DNA of 39,225 bases. It comes from a virus. The position numbers and the translations under genes were made by a program. Numbering within the stretch: the stretch's first letter is position 1; each line of letters begins with the position of its first letter. Shown piece after piece: positions 1-7,673 of this stretch. The notes beneath the pieces were generated by a model, which had not been told where the DNA came from, did no database searches, and saw nothing but the letters and a program-made list of their open reading frames with translations. The DNA is taken from positions 1-39,225 of IMG/VR virus record IMGVR_UViG_3300027659_000083. One strand, 5' to 3'.

Positions 1-1
1 C

Positions 2-2866
2 AGAGGTAATGTTCCTCAAGCATTTGCTGCCTATAATGCAGGGCCGGGTGTAGTAGCAGATTATTTAAACGGCACAAACAAATCAGGAAAAAATCCTAAC
101 AAACGAACTACGACAGATGGGATCCCACCATTCCCGGAAACACTAAACTATATTAACAGGTTTGTTCCCGACAATGGTTCTAATGTACCCGATGTAAGTA
201 CAAGGATGGCAGACACTGCCAAAACTGTTGCAACAAAATCTGTAGCGGCGGCCACAGTATCTAAGTCTGCTAATGCAGAAACACCACCAAAGGCACAAGG
301 AGAAAAAATGGCAAACAATACTACACAACAGCAACAGGCCCTGGATGCCAAAGATCCGCGTAGTAGTACACAACAAAAAGCAGACAGGTTGGTACACCCT
401 TATAGTCCTACCGCCGGATTTTTATCTGCTGCGCTTGGATCAGATTGGCGGACTAATCCTAACGCATTTACTTCAAAAAATTCATTAGTACAGGCCGCAA
501 ATACTAAGGGATTGCCCTTACCTATGAGAGCATTATTAGGAACGGCGGCAGCGGCTATTGATGACAAGAAAACTACAGGGGAACCTGCGATTGCTAAAAA
601 TGGCGACAATAAAACACCTGCAAATAATACAGGAGTTGCTCCCGGAACTAAGGCCGACCTAGGTTTTGACAGTAGTATGTTGTGGGGAACAGCTGAAAAA
701 AAACAAGACGGTAAATGGTACGACGGTTTAGGAAGAGTATTACCTGCTGAAAAATCAGCAGAAGCTGAAAAGAGAGCAGGGGCTGACCAGGCACAAGCGG
801 CTGCGGCAAAAACAGCAGATGCACAATCATCACAACAAACTGTTAGATTGGGTTTTGGTGATCCGGGATATACTCCATTTGTTGGTAATAAAGTAGAAAA
901 GAGAAGTGACGGTAATTGGTATCGTCCTGGAGGCGATATGCCGGTTCCGTCTAATGTAGCAAAACATGCCGAAACACAACTAGCACAACAAAATAAAGGA
1001 CAGAATGTAGCAGGCAGTCAGCAACCCCCTGCAGATCAAACTGCCACAGCTCGGTCTATTGATACAGCAAAATCAGTGGGGGATAATACTGCGGCGGCTG
1101 CGACAAATTCTGCAAATGCAGCTACTCAAAACAAAGCGGCAGCTACACCGTCTGCTAAGGCAGAACCGGTAGCACCTGCGGCCGCCGCGCCTGTTAAATC
1201 TGTCAACACACCGGCAGCGGCTACAACTGCTGAACCTAAACCAGTAAGCTGGCAAGAAATAGCAAAACTGAATAATATTACCGATCCTACTAAATTACGT
1301 GCCGGGAGTCATATTGAACTTCCAAACGGTCAAGGCAGTTATTATGTTACCAAAGGTGATACACTTAGTGGTATTGCACAAAAACTAAACACAACAGGCG
1401 ATCCTCAACTTAATCAGCCTGGGTCAGTTAACAAACCATCAGTAGAACCTGCAGTATCATCTCCGGCGGCTGTAGTTAAGCCTGCAGATTCAACAACACC
1501 TGCTGTGTCTGCGGCCACATCAGTTGGGTCAATAGCAAATGATAAAGCGGCCACAAATTATGGCACAGAACAAAAAGATGCTCAGAATAGGATAGATGCT
1601 AGAACAGATCAGCTGGCAAGAATTGAAAAATGGAAAAATGAGCTGCCTAATACACTAGCTGGCACAAGTGACCGCACAGGTGGCAACGGAACAGTACCAT
1701 CAAATAATGAGCTGAGTGTTGATAGACTAAAAACTTTGGCGGGGAATAACAATAACCCAATTAGTGTTTCGGCAGACAATAAACCAAACCAAACAGTGAG
1801 TCAACCAGGTGATGCTGGCCTGATTGGGAACGCTTTTCAAATGGCGCAAGATGCCAATCAAAAAAGAATAAATGATAGAGCAGCAATGGCTGCAGACTCT
1901 CCTACTGATGCTAAACAAATGAAACTAAATTATCAGAACAGTATTGTCAACCCAGAGTTCATGAATGATTTAACAGACCCTGGTCCAGAACCTGTCACTC
2001 CAGCAAAACCTGTGACCTCAACTGCCCCAGTTCCAGTCGCGGAACCTCAAACAAATGCCAGTGTAACGGCAAACACCCCAGGTGTTAAATCTGTTGAACC
2101 CGCTAATCCTATTAGAGCTGACTTAAATAAACTCGATAACATACAATCTTCTCCTCCGGCAGCGGCTGCTAAAGAACCAGCAAATGGAAATACGTCTGAC
2201 TCAGATGCCATACTTCCTAATGTGATTGCAACTGCCAAACCAGAAAAACCCAATGTTTGGAGAGACAGTTCTGGCAAGCCAGTAACTAACCGTTACGGGG
2301 AACCATGGGGTACTGGTACAAGCGACAAAGACGACACTGAAGCTGCCAAGATTGAACTGCAACGGCAAGCGGCACCTCAAACAACTGCCGTTGTAAAGGC
2401 AAACGACCCCGTTGATCTTGGTCCGGGGTATCGCGGATATAAAGGACCGCCTGTTGATCTTGGTCCGGAGTATCGCGGATATAAAGGACCGCCTGTTCAG
2501 TTGACGACGCCGGCTGCCTCAAATTCAACTGTAAAAATAACCACACCATCAGCCGTGGCCCCAACAGCGGCGACTTCGACTGCGGCACCTGCGGCGACTT
2601 CGACTGCGGCACCTGCGGCGACTTCGACTGCGGCACCTGCGGCGACTTCGACTGCGGCACCTGCGGCGACTTCGACTGCGGCACCTGCGCCAGCATCATC
2701 GGCGGCTGCGACAGCGGCATCCGGTGGGCCCTTTGATATATCCCCGGACTCTAAACAATCTATACCACCTCCTAAAATACCTGTTAACAGCGAGCCTGCA
2801 CCACCAGTACAGGGCGAAAGTATCAGCAAAGGCAATCGTTGGAGTTTTATATCAGGCTTAATATAA
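2..2866 (+). CDS. Virion-associated lytic transglycosylase with LysM-like region (5' end outside window)
   Basis: The frame is open from base 2, so the gene begins upstream and the ATG at 206 is not its start. The first codons give AAYNAGPGVVADYL and then PPFPETLNYINRF, matching the C-terminal half of the SLT/goose-lysozyme-type lytic transglycosylase fold, which cleaves peptidoglycan glycan strands. A long Ala/Thr/Pro/Gln-rich region follows. Around 1240-1395 lies a LysM-like region: a C-terminal LysM half (IAKLNNITDPTKLRAGSHIE) followed by an N-terminal half (YYVTKGDTLSGIAQ), so the repeat order looks rearranged. Two DGxWY segments (about 710-760 and 905-950) and two tandem DNA repeats mark the rest. 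The next genes look like head proteins, so I infer a virion component that helps the tail cross the cell wall. The catalytic Glu would be upstream of the window. Confidence 0.75.
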   Translation, partial: RGNVPQAFAAYNAGPGVVADYLNGTNKSGKNPNKRTTTDGIPPFPETLNYINRFVPDNGSNVPDVSTRMADTAKTVATKSVAAATVSKSANAETPPKAQGEKMANNTTQQQQALDAKDPRSSTQQKADRLVHPYSPTAGFLSAALGSDWRTNPNAFTSKNSLVQAANTKGLPLPMRALLGTAAAAIDDKKTTGEPAIAKNGDNKTPANNTGVAPGTKADLGFDSSMLWGTAEKKQDGKWYDGLGRVLPAEKSAEAEKRAGADQAQAAAAKTADAQSSQQTVRLGFGDPGYTPFVGNKVEKRSDGNWYRPGGDMPVPSNVAKHAETQLAQQNKGQNVAGSQQPPADQTATARSIDTAKSVGDNTAAAATNSANAATQNKAAATPSAKAEPVAPAAAAPVKSVNTPAAATTAEPKPVSWQEIAKLNNITDPTKLRAGSHIELPNGQGSYYVTKGDTLSGIAQKLNTTGDPQLNQPGSVNKPSVEPAVSSPAAVVKPADSTTPAVSAATSVGSIANDKAATNYGTEQKDAQNRIDARTDQLARIEKWKNELPNTLAGTSDRTGGNGTVPSNNELSVDRLKTLAGNNNNPISVSADNKPNQTVSQPGDAGLIGNAFQMAQDANQKRINDRAAMAADSPTDAKQMKLNYQNSIVNPEFMNDLTDPGPEPVTPAKPVTSTAPVPVAEPQTNASVTANTPGVKSVEPANPIRADLNKLDNIQSSPPAAAAKEPANGNTSDSDAILPNVIATAKPEKPNVWRDSSGKPVTNRYGEPWGTGTSDKDDTEAAKIELQRQAAPQTTAVVKANDPVDLGPGYRGYKGPPVDLGPEYRGYKGPPVQLTTPAASNSTVKITTPSAVAPTAATSTAAPAATSTAAPAATSTAAPAATSTAAPAATSTAAPAPASSAAATAASGGPFDISPDSKQSIPPPKIPVNSEPAPPVQGESISKGNRWSFISGLI
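2411..2494 (+). repeat. Two tandem 42-bp copies inside the lysin gene
   Basis: Two in-frame 42-bp copies (2411-2452 and 2453-2494) differ by one base and encode VDLGP(G/E)YRGYKGPP twice. The near identity means recent duplication or slippage. Confidence 0.95.
2567..2686 (+). repeat. Five tandem 24-bp copies coding AATSTAAP
   Basis: Five exact 24-bp units encode AATSTAAP five times in the low-complexity C-terminal part of the lysin. Identical DNA, rather than only identical protein, points to recent expansion. The copy number probably varies between related phages. The repeat also creates open minus-strand frames that are not genes. Confidence 0.95.
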
Positions 2867-2894
2867 AATAAATAATACTAGATGGAAATAACAC

Positions 2895-3263
2895 ATGCGG
2901 GCTAGAGAATTTATTAGAGAAGGATCAAGAGCACCTGTTCCTACACAGCTAGATCAAGCTAGTCAGGGCAGTATGCTCACTAGAGATATAGGCGGGTATG
3001 ATCGTACATATCATATGAATCGCCTGCTTATGGCCGCTGCCATGGCGGATGGATCTAGTAAAAAAGCCGTAAATATGGATACTGGTAGTTTTGTTGAGAA
3101 ATACAATGTTATTTTTCCGTACTCTGATTTAGAACATATGATGATTTTACAGGCAATGGCCACTATTCCCACAGACAGTCATGAATTAACTAAACGTAGC
3201 AAGAGTAAAGAGCCAGAGGATACACATACTGTAAGCCCTGTTAGTAATTGGAATAAAAAATGA
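2895..3263 (+). CDS. Small protein with T4-like capsid-targeting leader; candidate internal head protein
   Basis: A 122-residue protein starting MRAREFIREGSRAP. The leader resembles MKTYQEFIAE, the capsid-targeting sequence of the T4 internal proteins, which the gp21 prohead protease removes after an (I/L)-x-E site. Here the matching site would be I-R-E at residues 7-9. The rest, with an MNRLLMAAAMADG helix and a DLEHMMILQAMATI segment, is not a family I can name. The gene lies 28 bp after the lysin and overlaps the next gene in ATGA, so these genes are likely made together late in infection. A role inside the capsid is inferred from the leader alone. Confidence 0.65.
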   Translation: MRAREFIREGSRAPVPTQLDQASQGSMLTRDIGGYDRTYHMNRLLMAAAMADGSSKKAVNMDTGSFVEKYNVIFPYSDLEHMMILQAMATIPTDSHELTKRSKSKEPEDTHTVSPVSNWNKK

Positions 3264-3442
3264 AGATTAAAGACTTATTAGAATCAGTATCAGCAGGTAC
3301 CACTAACTCGAGTAGCATTGCAAGCGTATCATCTGGTGGTGGGGGTAATTTGTTAGGTGGGCCAGAATTTAAAAGACCTAGTCCTTTTAAGAAAGGTTCT
3401 AAAAAGAAAACAGAAAACATTATTAAGAGGACTGCACCATGA
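3260..3442 (+). CDS. Small basic protein with capsid-targeting-like leader
   Basis: Sixty residues starting MKIKDLLESVSAG, with ATGA overlaps to both neighbours (3260-3263 and 3439-3442). The leader has L-L-E at residues 6-8, again fitting a gp21-type (I/L)-x-E cleavage site. A Ser/Gly-rich linker and a strongly basic tail (KRPSPFKKGSKKK) follow, which is typical of small DNA-associated proteins packaged in T4-like heads. No known domain is visible. Two adjacent leaders of the same kind make chance less likely. Confidence 0.6.
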   Translation: MKIKDLLESVSAGTTNSSSIASVSSGGGGNLLGGPEFKRPSPFKKGSKKKTENIIKRTAP

Positions 3443-4242
3443 ACGAAGGCAAAAGAGGCTACAGAGAAATTAAACACGTGGCTGCACCAAGAAAACCAGT
3501 TAAGAAAAGAAATCCAGTTGCTCATGCGGCCCAGTCTGTTGCTAAAGGTTCGGGCACACACAAAGATAAAAAACGTGCAATTAAACACGGAGATACAAAG
3601 CATAAGAAGTCAGAATTTGCCATGATGGAAGGCGCCCAATACGCCCACAAATTAGATTTAATGTTAAAAATGGCTGTCATAGAAGACACATTATCAGAAA
3701 ATAAAATGGCAAGGGGATCTAATCCGGAGTACGACGACGAAGCAGGGATGGCTCGTAACAGTTTAAAAACTATGCACAGGGCTATTATAGGATTAGCCAA
3801 AACAATTAACCAAGGCGACAATCTCCCAGAATGGTGCCAGGAGAAACTAAGCCTAGCCGAAGACTACTTAGTTACAGTTTGGGATTACTTGCAAAGCGAA
3901 AAAGAGCAAGGTGTGGCAGAAGCTGGTTACGGTCGTAATAGGGGTTATACACAAGGATTTGCAAGCCCTAACGCACCAAGTCTAGGTGGCAACAATTATG
4001 ACAGCGACGGTAATCGATTAGGTGGCGGGCATGATGAATACCATGTTCCCGATCCCGTTGATACAAACACTTGGTATATTCGAGCAAATGGCAAGATCAT
4101 TAAAGACAGAGATGGTGAACCATTTCAATATCGTGATAAGTCGGCAGCAAACAAAGCCGCATTGACTATGATGACAAAACCTTTCAATGCTGGTAAGAAA
4201 TTTATGTTAACAACCAAAGCAGTAGATAAAGACGATACATAA
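3439..4242 (+). CDS. Conserved T4-like phage protein, probable virion component
   Basis: A 267-residue protein with a highly basic N-terminus (KRGYREIKH, RKPVKKRN, HKDKKRAIKHGDTKHKK over residues 5-55). A helical segment follows (MARNSLKTMHRAIIGLAKTI, then LPEWCQEKLSLAEDYLVTVW, about residues 105-150), of a kind I recognise from other marine T4-like phages without an assigned function. A Gly/Asn-rich linker then leads to a C-terminal segment with NTWYIRANGKIIKDRDGEPF. The gene closes the three-gene overlap group and has no terminator after it. The basic start could bind DNA. Function unknown; a structural role is inferred from the neighbours. Confidence 0.6.
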   Translation: MNEGKRGYREIKHVAAPRKPVKKRNPVAHAAQSVAKGSGTHKDKKRAIKHGDTKHKKSEFAMMEGAQYAHKLDLMLKMAVIEDTLSENKMARGSNPEYDDEAGMARNSLKTMHRAIIGLAKTINQGDNLPEWCQEKLSLAEDYLVTVWDYLQSEKEQGVAEAGYGRNRGYTQGFASPNAPSLGGNNYDSDGNRLGGGHDEYHVPDPVDTNTWYIRANGKIIKDRDGEPFQYRDKSAANKAALTMMTKPFNAGKKFMLTTKAVDKDDT

Positions 4243-4265
4243 AAACTAATAATTTAAAAAAAGAC

Positions 4266-4294
4266 TTGACATTCTCCTTATAGGTATGTATACT
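4266..4294 (+). promoter_or_regulatory. Sigma-70-like promoter for the DsbA-like gene
   Basis: TTGACA at 4266-4271, a 17-bp spacer, and TATACT at 4289-4294. Transcription would start near 4301, leaving a very short leader with AGGAG (4304-4308 region) before the ATG at 4315. Confidence 0.8.
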
Positions 4295-4308
4295 ATATCT
4301 ATAAGGAG
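4274..4308 (+). promoter_or_regulatory. Perfect 10-bp inverted repeat over promoter and ribosome-binding site
   Basis: CTCCTTATAG (4274-4283) and CTATAAGGAG (4299-4308) are exact reverse complements, 15 bp apart. The left arm lies in the promoter spacer and the right arm holds the ribosome-binding site. RNA reading in from upstream could fold this hairpin and hide the site, whereas RNA starting near 4301 lacks the left arm. T4 uses this arrangement for genes such as e. A DNA operator is the alternative. Confidence 0.7.
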
Positions 4309-4314
4309 TTTTTT

Positions 4315-4590
4315 ATGAGTAAAGCATTTGGCGCACCCGAACAAGCAAAGATTAAACAAATCATATCAGAAGGCGTTACTGTGATGCAAGAAATTCAAGA
4401 CCTATCCGAAGGATTGAACGATACCATCAAAGCTGTTGCAGAAGAATTAGAAGTTAAGCCGAGCGTTATTAAAAAAGCAATCCGCATTGCACAAAAAGAT
4501 CAATGGGACCAAGTGTTCCGTGAGTTTGACGATCTTGAAACTATTGTCGATATTAGTGGTCACGCTAATCGACGCCAAGACACTCCATGA
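4315..4590 (+). CDS. dsbA: Probable DsbA-like double-stranded DNA-binding protein
   Basis: A 91-residue helical protein. The segment LNDTIKAVAEELEVKPSVIKKAIRIAQKD (residues about 33-61), followed by an acidic end (REFDDLETIVD), matches in length and layout the T4 DsbA protein, a small dsDNA-binding protein that acts at late promoters. T4 DsbA has the same order: a helix with AKDELGVD, then FNRLLALYHKDN, then an acidic tail. Here the gene has its own strong promoter and a GGAG site; its stop overlaps the next start (ATGA). The similarity is by pattern only, so another small DNA-binding protein is possible. Confidence 0.6.
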   Translation: MSKAFGAPEQAKIKQIISEGVTVMQEIQDLSEGLNDTIKAVAEELEVKPSVIKKAIRIAQKDQWDQVFREFDDLETIVDISGHANRRQDTP

Positions 4591-4883
4591 TAGGTGTAGT
4601 ATTTGGTCCAACTATACAATGGATTAGAGACGATTGGCGCAGTCATCCTCTACGTTTTTGCGTTGAGTTAATTGCCTGGGCTATTAGTGTTGGCTGTTCA
4701 ATTACCATGGCACTTACCGTCCCAACTCCTCCTCTTCTTGCCATGTATCCTATTTGGATTGCTGGTTGTGCGTTGTATGCGTGGGCCGCTTGGACTAGAA
4801 AGAGTTTCGGCATGTTGGCTAACTATATTTTGTTGACCACTATTGATACAATAGGGTTACTAAGAATGTTAAATATTATTTGA
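4587..4883 (+). CDS. Small membrane protein with three transmembrane segments
   Basis: Ninety-eight residues, starting in an ATGA overlap with the DsbA-like gene. Three hydrophobic stretches are clear: about residues 24-46 (FCVELIAWAISVGCSITMAL), 48-70 (LLAMYPIWIAGCALYAWAAW) and 76-96 (MLANYILLTTIDTIGLLRML). The N-terminus (IRDDWRSHPLRF) is polar and probably cytoplasmic. Similar small membrane proteins occur in other aquatic T4-like phages, but I know no function. The link to a replication-gene promoter suggests early expression. Confidence 0.65.
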   Translation: MIGVVFGPTIQWIRDDWRSHPLRFCVELIAWAISVGCSITMALTVPTPPLLAMYPIWIAGCALYAWAAWTRKSFGMLANYILLTTIDTIGLLRMLNII

Positions 4884-4892
4884 GAAAGGTCG

Positions 4893-4938
4893 GCGGGCCA
4901 TAATCCGCAAGTTAGGTATTTGTGAGCCAGAAATCACA
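4893..4938 (+). promoter_or_regulatory. Tandem hairpins with matching 8-nt loops: candidate polymerase autoregulatory operator
   Basis: Hairpin 1: GCGG (4893-4896), loop GCCATAAT, CCGC (4905-4908). Hairpin 2: TGTGA (4921-4925), loop GCCAGAAA, TCACA (4934-4938). Six of eight loop bases agree. Hairpin 2 ends one base before the AGGAG site (4940-4944) of the polymerase gene. T4 gp43 represses its own translation by binding a hairpin with a 5-bp stem and an 8-nt loop next to its ribosome-binding site, the same geometry. The stems are short, so folding should be tested. Confidence 0.6.
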
Positions 4939-4949
4939 TAGGAGAAAAT

Positions 4950-7619
4950 ATGAGTTATGTAGATGCCATGTGGGATCGCGACACTGACGCTGTTCATGTT
5001 GTAGAACGAGATCCTAAAAAAGGTAGGTTATTTCAAACTTTCCCGGCCAGGTATATGTTTTACTATCCCGACAGCAAGGGCAAGTATCGTTCAATTTTTA
5101 ACGAACCGTTAAACAAGGTCTCGTGTAAAAATTATAAAGAATTCCAAAAAGAATTAAGAATACATAATGGGCAGAAGTTGTACGAAAGTGACATTAAGCC
5201 CGTGTTCCGCTGCCTTGAAGAAAACTACCTAAATAAAGATGCGCCTAAATTAAATGTAGCATTTTTTGATATTGAGGTAGATTTCGATCCTGAAAGAGGA
5301 TACGCTAGCCCGGATGATCCTTTTATGAAGATTACTGCTATTGCTGTTCACTTGCAATGGTTAGATACAATGATCTGTTTGGCTATTCCTCCCAAAACAT
5401 TAACCATGGAAGAAGCTAAAGAGCAGGTTAAAGAGTTTCCCAACACACACCTGTTTATTAGCGAAGCAGAAATGTTAGATACATTCTTAAACTTGTTAGA
5501 AGATGTAGATGTATTAAGCGGATGGAATAGTGAAGGTTTTGATATTCCGTACACTGTTAATCGTGTTATTAAAGTGTTAAGCAAAGAGGATACACGCAGA
5601 TTTTGTCTGTGGGACAAATTCCCTAAGAAGCGTGAATACGAGAAATTTGGAAAGCAGGCCGAGACATATGATTTAATTGGCCGTGTACACGTTGATAGTT
5701 TAGAATTATATCGCAAATATACATACGAAGAACGCCATAGCTATCGACTAGATGCCATTGCTGAATACGAGTTAGGCGAAACTAAAACAGTATATGAAGG
5801 TACATTGGATCAGTTATATAACAATGACTTCCGTAAGTTTATTGAATACAACAGACAAGACTGTGCGTTGTTAGACAAATTAGATAAGAAACTAAAATTC
5901 ATCGACCTAGCCTCAACAGTGGCACACGAAAATACAGTATTAATACAAACTACAATGGGTGCTGTTGCTGTGACCGAACAGGCAATTATTAACGAAGCAC
6001 ACCATAGAGGATTAATTGTTCCAAGTCGAATCAACAGAGATGACATTACAGATACACAGGCAGCAGGTGCCTATGTTGCTTATCCCAAGAAAGGACTACA
6101 TGATTACATAGGGTCAATGGATATTAACTCACTGTATCCGTCTGTGATTCGTGCGCTTAATATGGGTCCAGAAACTATTATTGGACAGTTAAGACAAGAT
6201 TATACTAAATCTGAAATTGAAACCAAAATTGCCAAAGGTTCTAGCTTTGCGGCGGCATGGGAAGGTAAGTTCGGCAGTAATGAATATGAATTTGTCATGA
6301 GCAAAGATATAGCCAACGATATTACTGTAGATTGGGAAAATGGAGAAACTACTATTTTTAGTGGTGCCCAAATATATGAAATGATTTTTGAAAGTAATCA
6401 GCCTTGGATGCTTTCAGCAAATGGAACTATTTTTACACATGAGTTTGAAGGTGTTATTCCTGGATTATTAAAACGGTGGTATGCTGAACGTAAAGAGATG
6501 CAGACTAAACTTAAAGAAGCAATTAAAGCGGAGAATAAAATTGAAGAAGAATATTGGGATAAACGACAATTGGTTAAGAAGATTAATCTTAACAGCCTAT
6601 ACGGTGCTATTCTTAACGCTGGTTGCAGGTTCTTTGATAATCGTATTGGGCAATCCACAACTCTTACCGGAAGAAGCATTGCTAGGCATATGGCCGGGAA
6701 AATAAATGAAGTGATTACCGGTGAATATAATCACCTAGGTAAAAGTATTATATACGGAGACACTGACTCTGCATATTTCTCAGCATACACAACACTGCGG
6801 AAAGAAATCGATAAAAAAGAAATTTCCTGGACTAAAGAGTCAGTGGTCCAACTGTACGATACTATCGCTGAAGAAGTTAACAGTACATTCCCACAGTTTA
6901 TGCTTGATGATTTTCATTGCCCAAAATCACGTGGAGAAGTTATTAAGGCCGGACGTGAACTTGTTGCCATTAAAGGATTATTCATTACTAAGAAGCGTTA
7001 TGCTGTATTGTATTATGACAAAGAAGGCAAGCGTAGTGATATAGACGGTAAGCCGGGTAAGATCAAAGCTATGGGCCTAGATTTGAAACGTAGTGATACT
7101 CCAGAATTTATGCAAAAGTTCTTAGAAGAAGTACTAACTCGTGTACTAAATGGTTCAGAAGAAACTGAAATTCTTGATATAATCAGTGAATTTAGAACTG
7201 AATTTAAGAATAGACCGGGTTGGGAGAAAGGTAGTCCAAAACGTGCTAACAACATTGCGGAATATCAAGAGAAGGAAAAGAAAGCAGGTAAGGCCAATAT
7301 GCCAGGCCATGTACGTGCAAGTATTAACTGGAATACATTAAAGCGTATGAACGGTGACAAATATAGTCAGCAGATTGTTGACGGTATGAAAGTTATTGTT
7401 TGTAAGGTAAAAGATAATCCGTTAGGCTATACTAGCGTAGCATATCCTGTAGACGAACTTCGATTACCTAAATGGTTTCAAGAACTACCGTTTGATCATG
7501 CCGAGATGGAATCTACTATTATTAACAATAAAATCGAAAACCTTATCGGAGTACTAGAATGGGATTTAGATTCAACTACTCAAAATAACACATTTGGAAA
7601 TTTATTCAGTTTTGAATAA
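4950..7619 (+). CDS. 43: Replicative DNA polymerase, family B (T4 gp43 type)
   Basis: An 889-residue polymerase, close to the roughly 900 residues of T4 gp43. The 3'-5' exonuclease motifs are intact: FFDIEVDF (Exo I, D107 and E109), NSEGFDIPYT (Exo II, D198) and YNRQDC (Exo III, D304). The polymerase motifs are DINSLYPSVI (motif A, D391), KKINLNSLYG (motif B, 543-552) and IYGDTDSAYF (motif C, D604 and D606). The C-terminal QNNTFGNLFSFE resembles the clamp-binding tail of RB69/T4 polymerase. The AGGAG site is 5 nt before ATG, directly behind the hairpin pair, suggesting translational self-control. No promoter stands directly before the gene, so it is probably read from the one at 4266. The clamp gene follows under its own promoter. 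Confidence 0.97.
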   Translation: MSYVDAMWDRDTDAVHVVERDPKKGRLFQTFPARYMFYYPDSKGKYRSIFNEPLNKVSCKNYKEFQKELRIHNGQKLYESDIKPVFRCLEENYLNKDAPKLNVAFFDIEVDFDPERGYASPDDPFMKITAIAVHLQWLDTMICLAIPPKTLTMEEAKEQVKEFPNTHLFISEAEMLDTFLNLLEDVDVLSGWNSEGFDIPYTVNRVIKVLSKEDTRRFCLWDKFPKKREYEKFGKQAETYDLIGRVHVDSLELYRKYTYEERHSYRLDAIAEYELGETKTVYEGTLDQLYNNDFRKFIEYNRQDCALLDKLDKKLKFIDLASTVAHENTVLIQTTMGAVAVTEQAIINEAHHRGLIVPSRINRDDITDTQAAGAYVAYPKKGLHDYIGSMDINSLYPSVIRALNMGPETIIGQLRQDYTKSEIETKIAKGSSFAAAWEGKFGSNEYEFVMSKDIANDITVDWENGETTIFSGAQIYEMIFESNQPWMLSANGTIFTHEFEGVIPGLLKRWYAERKEMQTKLKEAIKAENKIEEEYWDKRQLVKKINLNSLYGAILNAGCRFFDNRIGQSTTLTGRSIARHMAGKINEVITGEYNHLGKSIIYGDTDSAYFSAYTTLRKEIDKKEISWTKESVVQLYDTIAEEVNSTFPQFMLDDFHCPKSRGEVIKAGRELVAIKGLFITKKRYAVLYYDKEGKRSDIDGKPGKIKAMGLDLKRSDTPEFMQKFLEEVLTRVLNGSEETEILDIISEFRTEFKNRPGWEKGSPKRANNIAEYQEKEKKAGKANMPGHVRASINWNTLKRMNGDKYSQQIVDGMKVIVCKVKDNPLGYTSVAYPVDELRLPKWFQELPFDHAEMESTIINNKIENLIGVLEWDLDSTTQNNTFGNLFSFE

Positions 7620-7626
7620 ATTTTAT

Positions 7627-7655
7627 TTGACATTAACCAAAAACCTAAATATAAT
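7627..7655 (+). promoter_or_regulatory. Consensus sigma-70 promoter for the sliding clamp
   Basis: TTGACA (7627-7632), 17-bp spacer, TATAAT (7650-7655): both boxes exact. The start near 7662 gives a leader of about 12 nt that contains AAAGGA before the ATG at 7674. Confidence 0.88.
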
Positions 7656-7673
7656 TAAACAAAGGATATAACC

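Noticed and set aside
2567-2686. CRISPR array
   Set aside because: The 24-bp units are directly adjacent with no spacers and are in-frame coding repeats.
2286-2835. Minus-strand frames opposite the lysin repeats (2286-2720 and 2497-2835)
   Set aside because: They are open only because the tandem repeats lack stops on the other strand; their proteins are bare repeats with no ribosome-binding site.
206-2866. ATG at 206 as start of the lysin gene
   Set aside because: The same frame is open from base 2 and encodes transglycosylase motifs before 206, so the gene starts outside the window.
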